Source of the DNA: Owenweeksia hongkongensis DSM 17368
GTDB taxonomy: Bacteria; Bacteroidota; Bacteroidia; Flavobacteriales; Schleiferiaceae
Reading direction: 5' to 3'
Assembly (NCBI GenBank): GCA_945865885.1
Contig: CAMBEZ010000017.1
Coordinates: 1 to 39,392, forward strand
Length of the DNA: 39,392 bases
Shown: in pieces, positions 1 to 8,202 of the stretch
Numbering within the stretch: position 1 is the stretch's first letter
How the letters are laid out: every line of letters starts with the position of its first letter
Translations under genes and position numbers: made by a program
Notes under the pieces: model-generated
Told to the model about the DNA's origin: nothing
The model's input: the letters and a program-made list of their open reading frames with translations, nothing else
Database searches by the model: none

Positions 1-1188
1 GGCATCAACGGTTCCGGCAAGCACAACAACTGGTCTTTGGCTACCAACACCGGAACGAACTTGCTTTCGCCCGGAAAGACGCCCAAGCGCAATTTGCAGT
101 TCTTGACGTTTTTTGTGAATGCTATTGTGGCCGTGGATCGCCACGCAGACCTTCTGCGCGCTTCAATTGCCTCAGCAGGCAACGATCACCGCTTGGGGGC
201 CAACGAAGCACCTCCGGCCATTATTTCCGTATTCTTGGGGCAGCAGTTGAGTGCCGTGCTGGACGAATTGGAGAAAGTAGAGAGTGGAAAATTGAGTCCG
301 GAGCAAAAAACCGAGCTCAAATTGAACGTAGTGGGCAAAATACCGGAGATTTTGCTGGACAACACGGACCGCAACCGTACTTCACCATTTGCATTTACGG
401 GGAATAAATTTGAGTTTCGCGCGGTAGGTTCCGCTGCAAACTGCGCCCAGTCCATGACGGTATTGAATACCATCGTTGCCAATCAGCTTTTTGAATTCAA
501 GAAGTCCGTAGATTCCTTGATTGAACAGGGGCTGAAAAAGGACGACGCCCTTTTCAACGTACTCCGCGACCTCATCTCCACCTCCCACAAGGTTCGTTTT
601 GAAGGAGACGGTTACTCCGAGGATTGGAAGAACGAAGCAGCCAAACGTGGACTGAGCAATTTGCCGGATACGCCCCGTGCTTTAAAGGCCTATGTTTCCG
701 AATCGTCGAAAGCGTTGTTTGAGAAGCTGAATATCTTGAACCACATTGAGTTGGAAGCTCGCTACGACATTTTGTTGGAGGACTACTTCAAGAAAATTCA
801 AATCGAAAGCCGCACTTTGGGTGATTTGGTGACCAACCACATTCTTCCCACTGCTATGAACTACCAAGCTCAGGTTGCTGAAGGTGCTTTGAAGCTCAAA
901 TCCCTCTACGACGAAAAAACATTTGCACAGCTGGCCAAGCCGCAATTGGACTTGGTGACCGAGTTGGGCAACCGAATTCACATTTTGTCTTCGGAGGTAA
1001 GTGCAATGACCGAAGCACGGAAGGTGGCAAACAAGATTGAGGATCCAGAAGCGCGAGCCGTAGCCTACTGCGATTCGGTTAAACCTCATTTTGAAACCAT
1101 CCGTTACCACGTGGATAAATTGGAATTGTCCGTAGACAATGCCCTTTGGCCGCTTCCCAAGTACCGCGAAATGCTCTACGCGCGTTGA
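1..1188 (+). CDS. glnN: Type III glutamine synthetase, C-terminal part (5' end outside window)
   Basis: The reading frame is open from base 1, so the gene begins upstream and about 395 C-terminal residues are visible; the GSIII family is usually a little over 700 residues. The first residues read GINGSGKHNNWS, a GSIII signature next to the nucleotide/glutamate site, and HRLGANEAPPAI at about residues 62-73 of the visible part is another family hallmark. The enzyme makes glutamine from glutamate, ammonia and ATP in the cytoplasm and is the usual glutamine synthetase of Bacteroidota. The helical C-terminal region looks intact and the gene ends in TGA at 1186-1188, followed within about 25 bases by a strong terminator. 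Start, promoter and nitrogen regulation cannot be judged from this window. Confidence 0.96.
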   Translation, partial: GINGSGKHNNWSLATNTGTNLLSPGKTPKRNLQFLTFFVNAIVAVDRHADLLRASIASAGNDHRLGANEAPPAIISVFLGQQLSAVLDELEKVESGKLSPEQKTELKLNVVGKIPEILLDNTDRNRTSPFAFTGNKFEFRAVGSAANCAQSMTVLNTIVANQLFEFKKSVDSLIEQGLKKDDALFNVLRDLISTSHKVRFEGDGYSEDWKNEAAKRGLSNLPDTPRALKAYVSESSKALFEKLNILNHIELEARYDILLEDYFKKIQIESRTLGDLVTNHILPTAMNYQAQVAEGALKLKSLYDEKTFAQLAKPQLDLVTELGNRIHILSSEVSAMTEARKVANKIEDPEARAVAYCDSVKPHFETIRYHVDKLELSVDNALWPLPKYREMLYAR

Positions 1189-1210
1189 GTTAACGCCGTT
1201 GCAGAAAAGA

Positions 1211-1246
1211 AATCCCCCAGCCGTTGTGGCTTGGGGGATTTTTATT
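1211..1246 (+). terminator. Rho-independent terminator after glnN
   Basis: The arms AATCCCCCAGCC (1211-1222) and GGCTTGGGGGATT (1228-1240) pair over about 12 bp with one bulged base and a short loop, followed by a T-rich run. It separates glnN from the OmpA-family gene. Confidence 0.9.
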
Positions 1247-1280
1247 TCCTATTTTAGCCTTTTGTAGACCCATTAACGCT

Positions 1281-4019
1281 ATGATTCCGACGTCCCGTCT
1301 GTCTTCTTTTCTCTTGTTCTTGGCATTTTTGCCGGTTGTGGCCTGGGGCCAATCCGTTTCTAAACCAGCTGCTAAAACGGCTGCTAAAACAACGGTTGCA
1401 CCCGCTTCGAACAAGTCGTCGGGCACCAAAACCGACCCCAAAAAATCCGTTGCAGCGCCTACAGTCAAGGCAAAGGACTCCGGCAAGGCAAATGCTGTAA
1501 AGCCGGTTAAAGAAGCCGCGGAGCCCAAGGAAAAGGAGATGACCCCCGCGCAACGAGCTCAGGCTCAGAAAGCTGCTAAAGCGGAGAAGGTGAAACGTCC
1601 CAGAATTTTGCGCGACGCAGACGATTACTACAACGCCAAGGAATACTTTAAGGCCATCACCCTGTACAAAAAGGGCTTCTCCAAGGCCAAAGCCCGACCA
1701 GACAAGGCAGAAGTTGCCTTCCGTTTGGGCGAGTGTTACCGCTGGACGCGTCGTTACAAGGAAGCCAATGCGCAGTATGTGCGTGCCGTCAAGATTGGTT
1801 ACAAGGATCCGTCGGTTTTGTTGATCATGGCCGACATGCACAAGGCGTTGGACGAATACGAAGAAGCGCTGATTGCCTACCAAGACTTTACCAAGCAAAT
1901 GCCCGAAGATCCGCGCGGTCCAAAAGGAGCTCAATCCTGCAAGGATGCGTTGGACTGGAAAAAAGCGTTGACGCGGTACCAAGTAGGAAACTTAGGATCG
2001 GTTAACTCCCGCTTCCACGAGGTAGGATTGTCCTTTTCGGGCAAACCAGACACCTACGAGGAGTTGCTCTTTACTTCCTTCCGCGAAGGTGGATTGACCA
2101 AGCGCCAGGACGGTTGGACGGGTGAGTTTTTCGCAGATCTCTACACGGCCCAACGTCAAGCCCCCGCCGGTGCCCCCAAGGCCAAGCGCGGAGCGAAAAC
2201 CAAGCCGGACCCCAAAGCGGCCAAGGACCAAGTGTTCAGCACGCCGGTTCTGATGCCAGAACCCCTCAATTCTGCGGACCACGAAGGTGCTGCTGCCTAC
2301 GACAGCCGTCGACGCACCTTGTACTTTACCCGGTGCATGGACGTCAAACGCGCCCAATTGGGTTGCGCCATCTACGAAACCAAGCGCATGGGTGTGGCAT
2401 GGAGTGCTCCAGAACCGATCGTTTTCACCTCCGACTCCTCCAAAAGCGTAGGTCATCCCAGCATTTCGTCCGACGATCAAATGCTCTACTTCGCCGGCGA
2501 CCTGGACGGGAATAAAGGCGGAAAAGATTTGTGGGTAGCCAAGTACGACAAGCGCAAGAAGAAGTGGGGTACCCCCATCAATTTGGGTGGCTTGGTCAAT
2601 ACCTCCGGCGACGAGTTGTTTCCCTATGTGCACGACGATGGGTACCTTTATTTTGCGTCCGACGGCTTGCCGGGAATGGGCGGAATGGACCTATTCCGGG
2701 TTGAATTAGGGGCAGACGGTTTGCCGAATGGCGAACCCGAAAATCTGCGTTTCCCCATCAACTCCAAGAACGACGACATCAATTTGGTGCTTCGTCCGGG
2801 CGGCCTGCAAGACGGTTATTTCATCTCCAACCGCGACGGAGGTAAGGGCGGATACGATGTTTGGACTTTTTACGAAGTACCGCTGACGTACAAAATTCAG
2901 GGCAATGTCGTGTCCGCAAAAACGGGTCGTCCGATTGCTGCGGCCAACGTTAAAATCATAGGTTCGGATGGATTCACGCACTCCATAGTCACCAGCAAGG
3001 AAGGTACGTTTGTGTACGAATCAGATAAACTCAGCGGCGACGTTACCTATACCTTCTCTTTGGAAAAAAAGAAGTTCCTAAATGCAGCCGGCACCACCAA
3101 CACAGTAGCGCTTTCTTTGGACAAGTACGCCTACCAAGACGACAAGAATACCTACCTGCACACCATGAGCTTTGTGGGCAAAATGGACCCCATTGAGGTT
3201 CCAATTGTGTTGCCCAACGTTTTCTTTGATTTGGCGAAGTGGGAGTTGCGTCCAGAATCAAAAGCTGCACTGGATTCCGTGTACAAGATTTTGTTGGCCA
3301 ATCCCAACATTGCTATTGAGTTGCGTTCGCACACTGACTTCCGCGATACCGACGAAAAGAACCAAGTACTCTCCCAAAATCGTGCACAGTCTTGTGTGGA
3401 TTACTTGATTTCAAAAGGAATCAAAGCAGATCGCTTGGGTGCCTTGGGCATGGGCGAGAAAGAACCCTTCTCCATTCCAGACGGTTACAAAGGCTATGGC
3501 GCTGTAGATTTTCCCGCCGGTACGGCCCTGAGTGAGCGGTTCATCAAGACGCTGCCTGCGCCCAAGCAAGAGGTGGCGCACCAAATCAATCGCAGAACTG
3601 ACTTTAAAGTGGTGCGGGACGACTACGCCCCGCCGTACGATCCAGCGCAGGAAATGGATGCGGCTTCTTTGGCTGCTGAGGAGGCCAAGAAAGTAAAAGT
3701 GGCACCGAAAGGAGAGTTCTACACGGTTGGTGACAAAGACAACTTCACCACCATCTGCCGCAATACCTCCTTGACCATCACCGACTTGAAGAAGTTGAAC
3801 GGTGGCTTGCGCGGTGTTCGTGTATTCCCGGGCATGAAATTGAAGGTGACGTTGGGCGGTGATTACGCGGAGTTTGATGCGTCCAATCGTTTGGTTCAGT
3901 ACGAGGAAACATGGGGATCCATTGCCAAGGCGTTGGAGTTGAAGGAAAAGGAGCTCAAGGCCCTAAATCCGGACATCGACGACGACTTGTTGCCCGGCAT
4001 GTACATCCGCGTGAAGTAA
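1281..4019 (+). CDS. PorE-like OmpA family protein with TPR, WD40-like, CarboxypepD_reg, OmpA and LysM modules
   Basis: The 912-residue product starts at ATG 1281, which gives a clean signal peptide (hydrophobic core residues 9-21, likely cleavage near AWG|Q at 23); upstream in-frame codons lie in the terminator and are rejected. An Ala/Lys/Pro-rich linker (about 24-105) leads to TPR-like helices (106-240), PD40/WD40-like beta-propeller repeats (about 333-530, with motifs such as LYFAGD and YFASDG), a CarboxypepD_reg fold (536-615), and an OmpA C-terminal peptidoglycan-binding domain (646-735, VFFDLAKWELRPES). The order TPR-PD40-CRD-OmpA matches PorE of the type IX secretion system and related Bacteroidota envelope proteins. 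After the OmpA domain come two LysM-like segments (about 812-855 and 873-912), an unusual extension. It is probably periplasmic and bound to peptidoglycan. T9SS membership is inferred from architecture only; it could instead be a general OmpA/TolB-like cell-wall anchor. It appears to be transcribed alone. Confidence 0.8.
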   Translation: MIPTSRLSSFLLFLAFLPVVAWGQSVSKPAAKTAAKTTVAPASNKSSGTKTDPKKSVAAPTVKAKDSGKANAVKPVKEAAEPKEKEMTPAQRAQAQKAAKAEKVKRPRILRDADDYYNAKEYFKAITLYKKGFSKAKARPDKAEVAFRLGECYRWTRRYKEANAQYVRAVKIGYKDPSVLLIMADMHKALDEYEEALIAYQDFTKQMPEDPRGPKGAQSCKDALDWKKALTRYQVGNLGSVNSRFHEVGLSFSGKPDTYEELLFTSFREGGLTKRQDGWTGEFFADLYTAQRQAPAGAPKAKRGAKTKPDPKAAKDQVFSTPVLMPEPLNSADHEGAAAYDSRRRTLYFTRCMDVKRAQLGCAIYETKRMGVAWSAPEPIVFTSDSSKSVGHPSISSDDQMLYFAGDLDGNKGGKDLWVAKYDKRKKKWGTPINLGGLVNTSGDELFPYVHDDGYLYFASDGLPGMGGMDLFRVELGADGLPNGEPENLRFPINSKNDDINLVLRPGGLQDGYFISNRDGGKGGYDVWTFYEVPLTYKIQGNVVSAKTGRPIAAANVKIIGSDGFTHSIVTSKEGTFVYESDKLSGDVTYTFSLEKKKFLNAAGTTNTVALSLDKYAYQDDKNTYLHTMSFVGKMDPIEVPIVLPNVFFDLAKWELRPESKAALDSVYKILLANPNIAIELRSHTDFRDTDEKNQVLSQNRAQSCVDYLISKGIKADRLGALGMGEKEPFSIPDGYKGYGAVDFPAGTALSERFIKTLPAPKQEVAHQINRRTDFKVVRDDYAPPYDPAQEMDAASLAAEEAKKVKVAPKGEFYTVGDKDNFTTICRNTSLTITDLKKLNGGLRGVRVFPGMKLKVTLGGDYAEFDASNRLVQYEETWGSIAKALELKEKELKALNPDIDDDLLPGMYIRVK

Positions 4020-4030
4020 GGGACAAGCCG

Positions 4031-4038
4031 TACCTTTG
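4031..4038 (+). promoter_or_regulatory. -7 element TACCTTTG abutting purM
   Basis: An exact match to the Bacteroidota TAnnTTTG promoter element lies five bases before the purM ATG. No good TTTG -33 element is visible 19-20 bases upstream. A start site a few bases downstream would put the mRNA 5' end at or next to the ATG. Confidence 0.6.
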
Positions 4039-4043
4039 CGCCC

Positions 4044-5228
4044 ATGGAGCAAAGTGCGCGTTACGCCGGCCGGGGAGTGTCTTCCGGCAAAGAAGAAGTC
4101 CACCGCGCCATTGCGCATTTGGACAAAGGCTTGTTTCCCAAAGCCTTCTGTAAAATCGTCCCGGACGATTTGACGGGGTCGGAAGAGCACTGTTTGGTGA
4201 TGCATGCCGACGGTGCCGGAACCAAGAGTTCCTTGGCTTATCTGGTATGGAAAGAAACCGGCGATTTGTCGGTTTGGAAGGGCATTGCGCAAGATGCCCT
4301 GGTCATGAATCTGGACGACTTGTTGTGCGTAGGAGCTTTGGGCCCTATTTTGGTCAGCAGCACCATCGGCCGCAACAAGGCGCGCATTCCGGGTGAAGTG
4401 ATTGCGGCGTTGATCGGAGGTACGGAAACCTTGTTGGAAGAATTGCGCGGTTTGGGAATAGACATTCGCTCTACGGGCGGAGAAACAGCGGATTTGGGTG
4501 ATTTGGTTCGGACCGTCGTGGTGGATTCCACGGTGGTGGCGCGCATGCGTCGGGACGAGGTCATCGACAACTCCAGAATTCGCCCCGGTGATGTAATTGT
4601 GGGATGGGCCTCCGACGGCCAAGCGTCCTACGAGGATGCCTACAACGGCGGCATGGGTTCCAACGGTTTGACCTCCGCCCGGCACGATGTATTCAAGAAA
4701 GATTTGGCCACGCGTTACCCGGAGAGTTTTGCGCCGGAAGTAGATCCTTCGTTGGTGTACACCGGTTCGTACGGATTGTCCGATTCCGTGGCCGGGTCCC
4801 CACTGAACGCGGGTCACTTGGTCTTAAGTCCTACACGCACCTATGCTCCGGTCGTTAAGGAATTGCTGAGCAATCACCGTTCCGCCGTGCACGGCATGGT
4901 GCACTGTTCCGGCGGCGGTCAAACAAAAGTTCTGCATTTTGTGGAAGGAGTGCATGTGGTGAAGGATCAGTTGTTTCCCGTGCCGGTGCTGTTTGAAACC
5001 ATTCAGAAAGAGTCCGGAACGCCGTGGAACGAAATGTACCAGGTGTTCAATATGGGACACCGAATGGAAATTTATCTAGCTCCAGAGGACGCGCCCGCGG
5101 CCCTAGCAGCAGCGCAGAAATTCGGAATTGCAGCGCAGATTGTGGGCCGGGTAGAGGAGGCCCCAGCGGGAGCAAAGGCATCGCTTGAGCTGCGTACCCC
5201 GCACGGGAATTTTAGCTACGGCGGATGA
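4044..5228 (+). CDS. purM: Phosphoribosylformylglycinamidine cyclo-ligase (AIR synthetase)
   Basis: The 394-residue protein catalyses ATP-dependent ring closure of FGAM to 5-aminoimidazole ribonucleotide in de novo purine synthesis. Visible features are the N-terminal AIRS ATP-binding fold with HADGAGTKSS near residues 54-63, DALVMNLDDLLCVGA near 88-102, GGETADLG near 147-154, and the C-terminal AIRS_C fold. It is longer than the roughly 345-residue enterobacterial enzyme and resembles the Bacteroidota form. The start ATG at 4044 has no Shine-Dalgarno and lies five bases after a TACCTTTG element. Its stop overlaps the prfA start as ATGA (5225-5228), so the two are probably translationally coupled. 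Confidence 0.93.
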   Translation: MEQSARYAGRGVSSGKEEVHRAIAHLDKGLFPKAFCKIVPDDLTGSEEHCLVMHADGAGTKSSLAYLVWKETGDLSVWKGIAQDALVMNLDDLLCVGALGPILVSSTIGRNKARIPGEVIAALIGGTETLLEELRGLGIDIRSTGGETADLGDLVRTVVVDSTVVARMRRDEVIDNSRIRPGDVIVGWASDGQASYEDAYNGGMGSNGLTSARHDVFKKDLATRYPESFAPEVDPSLVYTGSYGLSDSVAGSPLNAGHLVLSPTRTYAPVVKELLSNHRSAVHGMVHCSGGGQTKVLHFVEGVHVVKDQLFPVPVLFETIQKESGTPWNEMYQVFNMGHRMEIYLAPEDAPAALAAAQKFGIAAQIVGRVEEAPAGAKASLELRTPHGNFSYGG

Positions 5229-6301
5229 GTTTTGTAGACAAATTAAACGCATTGGCCCAGCGTTTCGACGAGGTCAACGATTTGTTGATGCAGCCGGAGG
5301 TTTCTGCGGATCCGCCGCGCGCCATTCGCCTCAACCGGGAATACAAAACCTTGTTGCCCGTGGTGGAGGCGCGCGCCAGGTACTTGCGTTTGCTGGAGAA
5401 CGAAACGGAGGCGCGCGAGTTGCTGCAGAACGAAAAAGACCCGGAACTGAAGTCCATGGCCAAGGAAGAATTGGACCGACTGCTGCCGGAATTGGAAGTT
5501 TTGGAAGCGGAAATCAAGCAGTTGTTGGTTCCCAAGGATCCCGAAGACGCGAAGAATGCGGTTTTGGAAATTCGCGCGGGCACCGGAGGGGATGAGGCTG
5601 GATTGTTTGCGGCGGACCTCTTCCGGATGTACGCCCGATACTTGGACGAGAAGGGTTGGAAGTACACGGTTTTGTCCGCAACAGAAGGCACGCTCGGCGG
5701 GTACAAAGAAGTCAGTGTTGAGGTATCCGGCGAAGAGGTGTACGGTACCTTGAAGTACGAATCCGGAGTGCACCGCGTTCAGCGCGTTCCTGCCACGGAA
5801 AGCCAAGGCCGCGTGCACACTTCCGCCGCAACGGTTGCCGTATTGCCGGAAGCGGACGAACTGGACGTACAAATCAACGATACGGACATCCGCAAAGACA
5901 CCTTTCGTTCCAGCGGTGCCGGCGGTCAGCACGTGAACAAAACGGAATCGGGTGTTCGGTTGACCCACTTGCCCACCAATACCGTAGTCGAGTGTCAAGA
6001 CGGTCGCTCCCAGCACCAGAACTACGATCAAGCTTTGAAGGTCTTGCGCGCCCGAATCTGGGATGCGGCTCGCGCCGAACGGGACAAGGCCATTTCCGAA
6101 CACCGCAAATCGTTGGTGAGTACGGGCGACCGGAGTGCCAAAATCCGAACCTACAATTACCCGCAAGGGCGGGTTACGGACCACCGAATTGGATTCACGG
6201 TATACAACTTGCCGGAGGTCATGAACGGTCAAATTCATAAATTTATTGAAGAACTTCAGGTGGCTGAGAATGCTGAACGCTTGAAAGAAGGAACCGAATA
6301 A
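5225..6301 (+). CDS. prfA: Peptide chain release factor 1
   Basis: The 358-residue class I release factor reads UAA and UAG stop codons and triggers peptide release on the ribosome. The codon-recognition tripeptide P189-A190-T191, in the context RVQRVPATESQGR, identifies RF1 rather than RF2, and the catalytic GGQ is at 233-235 in GAGGQHVNKTESGVR. An N-terminal coiled region (about 1-100) is followed by the PCRF and RF-1 domains. Length is normal for the family. It overlaps purM by ATGA and is followed after seven bases by pyrF, an order commonly seen in Flavobacteriia. Confidence 0.97.
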   Translation: MSFVDKLNALAQRFDEVNDLLMQPEVSADPPRAIRLNREYKTLLPVVEARARYLRLLENETEARELLQNEKDPELKSMAKEELDRLLPELEVLEAEIKQLLVPKDPEDAKNAVLEIRAGTGGDEAGLFAADLFRMYARYLDEKGWKYTVLSATEGTLGGYKEVSVEVSGEEVYGTLKYESGVHRVQRVPATESQGRVHTSAATVAVLPEADELDVQINDTDIRKDTFRSSGAGGQHVNKTESGVRLTHLPTNTVVECQDGRSQHQNYDQALKVLRARIWDAARAERDKAISEHRKSLVSTGDRSAKIRTYNYPQGRVTDHRIGFTVYNLPEVMNGQIHKFIEELQVAENAERLKEGTE

Positions 6302-6308
6302 GTAGCCC

Positions 6309-7184
6309 ATGAATTACCACGATTTAGTCTATGTTATTGAGTCCCGCCAATCCGTGCTGTGCGTGGGCCTGGATTCGGACGTTTCCAAGTTGCCGAGCGG
6401 TTTTGCCGCAAAGCCGGCATCGCTTGCGGACTTCAACAAAGCCATCATCGACGCAACTGCTGAGTACGCGGTAGCCTACAAGCCAAACTTGGCGTTTTAT
6501 GAGGCGTACGGACTGGAAGGTTGGAAAGCTTTGGAGGAGACCATTGGCTATTTGCGCAATCAGTACCCCGGTCATTTGACCATCGCAGACGCCAAGCGGG
6601 GAGACATAGGCAACACGGCTTCTCAGTACGCTAAAGGCCTGCTGCAGGAGTTGGGATTCGATGCCATCACGGTAGCCCCGTACATGGGACGGGACAGTGT
6701 GGAGCCCTTTTTGTTGCCGGACAAGTGGGCGGTAGTTTTGGCCCTGACCAGCAACGGAGGAGCGGATGATTTTCAGCAGCAGCGCATGGCCGACGGCCGT
6801 CCTTTGTATGCGCATGTATTGGAGCGTGTTTCCCAATGGATTCCCACCGAACAGCGGATGTTTGTGGTGGGCGCCACACGTCCGGAAGGATTAGCGCACG
6901 TGCGTACGTTGGCAGAGGACACCTACTTTTTGGTTCCGGGCGTTGGTGCCCAAGGTGGAAGCGTGCCGGAAGTGCTTGGTGCTGCGGGTTGGAAAAACCG
7001 GCCCGGGGTTGGGGTGTTGATCAACGCCTCCCGCTCCATCCAGTACGCCTCCAACGGTCCGGACTTTGCCGCGGCTGCAGCGCGTGAAGCATCAGCCCTG
7101 CAAACGCAAATGGCTCATTGGATGCAAACCGAGCGCGCCTGGACGGATGCCGAAGCGTCCGCAGATCCCTTAGATGTAGCATAG
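6309..7184 (+). CDS. pyrF: Orotidine 5'-phosphate decarboxylase, type 2
   Basis: The 291-residue enzyme converts OMP to UMP, the last step of de novo pyrimidine synthesis. The catalytic segment DAKRGDIGNTA with Asp94, Lys96 and Asp99 is the subfamily 2 signature, and the longer length compared with the roughly 240-residue type 1 enzymes agrees. CVGLDSD near residues 18-24 is the N-terminal substrate-binding strand of the TIM barrel. The start ATG 6309 lies seven bases after the prfA stop, so it is read as part of the purM-prfA-pyrF operon. A short C-terminal tail rich in Ala and Asp follows the core. Confidence 0.95.
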   Translation: MNYHDLVYVIESRQSVLCVGLDSDVSKLPSGFAAKPASLADFNKAIIDATAEYAVAYKPNLAFYEAYGLEGWKALEETIGYLRNQYPGHLTIADAKRGDIGNTASQYAKGLLQELGFDAITVAPYMGRDSVEPFLLPDKWAVVLALTSNGGADDFQQQRMADGRPLYAHVLERVSQWIPTEQRMFVVGATRPEGLAHVRTLAEDTYFLVPGVGAQGGSVPEVLGAAGWKNRPGVGVLINASRSIQYASNGPDFAAAAAREASALQTQMAHWMQTERAWTDAEASADPLDVA

Positions 7185-7185
7185 C

Positions 7186-8106
7186 GTGGAACTTCCCGTT
7201 GCTCCCTCCACTCGCATCCTTCTGACCGGCGCCAACGGTCTCCTGGGGCAAAAATTTGTGCGTCTGTGTGCAAATCATCCCGGAGTAGAGTTGCTGGCAA
7301 CGGCACGAGGTCCGGAACGCATTGGTGCCGCACTGAACGCCTCGAATGTGTCGTATCGATCCTTGGACATCGAGTCATCCGCCGACTGGGAGGCTGCTTT
7401 GCTTGATTTTCGTCCGGATGTGGTCCTGCATGCGGCGGCCATGACGCAGGTGGACGATTGCGAAAAAGAGACGGATATGTGCCAGCGTTTAAATGTAGAC
7501 GCCGTCCGGTTGGGAGCGGAATGCAGCAGTCGTTTTGGGGCTCATTTCGTGCTCCTCAGCACCGATTTTGTGTTCGATGGGGCGGACGGACCCTACGAAG
7601 AAAACGCCTTACCCAACCCCTTGAGTGTCTACGGCCGTTCCAAGTACGATGCAGAACAAATCGTTCAAACCAGGTCTACCCCCTGGTCCATTGTGCGCAC
7701 GGTACTGGTGGTGGGGCAGGTAGAAGGACTCAGCAGAAGCAACATCGTTTTGTGGGCCACTAATTCGCTGCGCGCAGGTAAATCGTTACCGGTGGTGGTG
7801 GACCAATGGCGCAGCCCAACTTGGGCGGAGGACTTGGCCAGCGGTTGCTTGGCCGTGGCACAGCGCCGTGCCCAAGGAATCTACCACATCAGCGGGGGCG
7901 AAACGCTGTCCGTCTTTGATTTTGTGGGGCGCATTGCGCGGGTGTTTCAACTCGACGCCACCTTGATCCAACCGGTTTCTACCGTATCGCTGGCCCAGCC
8001 GGCCCAACGGCCGGCCCGAACCGGTTTTGTCTTGGACAAAGCACGTCGGGATTTGGCGTACGAACCAACCCCGTTGGATGAAGTGATCGCTGCCTGCGGA
8101 AGCTGA
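7186..8106 (+). CDS. SDR family NAD(P)-dependent reductase, RmlD-like
   Basis: The 306-residue extended short-chain dehydrogenase resembles dTDP-4-dehydrorhamnose reductase. The Rossmann motif TGANGLLG lies at residues 14-21, LLSTDFVFDG follows at about 124-133, and the catalytic YGRSK has Tyr149 and Lys153. The predicted start is GTG 7186, one base after the pyrF stop, because the N-terminal strand ILLTGANG begins at residue 11 and no nearer ATG exists. No other rhamnose or sugar-nucleotide genes are adjacent, so the substrate is unknown; in Bacteroidota such orphan RmlD-like proteins often sit in housekeeping operons. It may also be an epimerase/dehydratase-like sugar reductase. Confidence 0.85.
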   Translation: MELPVAPSTRILLTGANGLLGQKFVRLCANHPGVELLATARGPERIGAALNASNVSYRSLDIESSADWEAALLDFRPDVVLHAAAMTQVDDCEKETDMCQRLNVDAVRLGAECSSRFGAHFVLLSTDFVFDGADGPYEENALPNPLSVYGRSKYDAEQIVQTRSTPWSIVRTVLVVGQVEGLSRSNIVLWATNSLRAGKSLPVVVDQWRSPTWAEDLASGCLAVAQRRAQGIYHISGGETLSVFDFVGRIARVFQLDATLIQPVSTVSLAQPAQRPARTGFVLDKARRDLAYEPTPLDEVIAACGS

Positions 8107-8111
8107 GCGAC

Positions 8112-8143
8112 TGGGACATTTACGGATTTAAACGTCTGTCCCA
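8112..8143. other. Hairpin downstream of the RmlD-like gene
   Basis: TGGGACA (8112-8118) and TGTCCCA (8137-8143) form a perfect 7-bp stem with an 18-base loop that could pair internally through ACG/CGT. There is no T tract, so it is not a canonical terminator, but it may end or protect the purM operon mRNA. Confidence 0.35.
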
Positions 8144-8154
8144 AATCGATTCCT

Positions 8155-8162
8155 TATATTCG
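8155..8162 (+). promoter_or_regulatory. Possible -7 element TATATTCG upstream of the NSS transporter
   Basis: TATATTCG matches TAnnTTTG at all but one fixed base and lies 40 bases before the transporter ATG. No clear -33 element is present. It is the best candidate promoter between the RmlD-like gene and the transporter. Confidence 0.4.
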
Positions 8163-8202
8163 CAATTGAACCGGCTCTTTAGGGCCCGACTGCTGTTGTT
8201 TT

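Noticed and set aside
5243-6310. 355-codon minus-strand frame opposite prfA
   Set aside because: It mirrors prfA almost exactly and has no domain pattern; a shadow frame.
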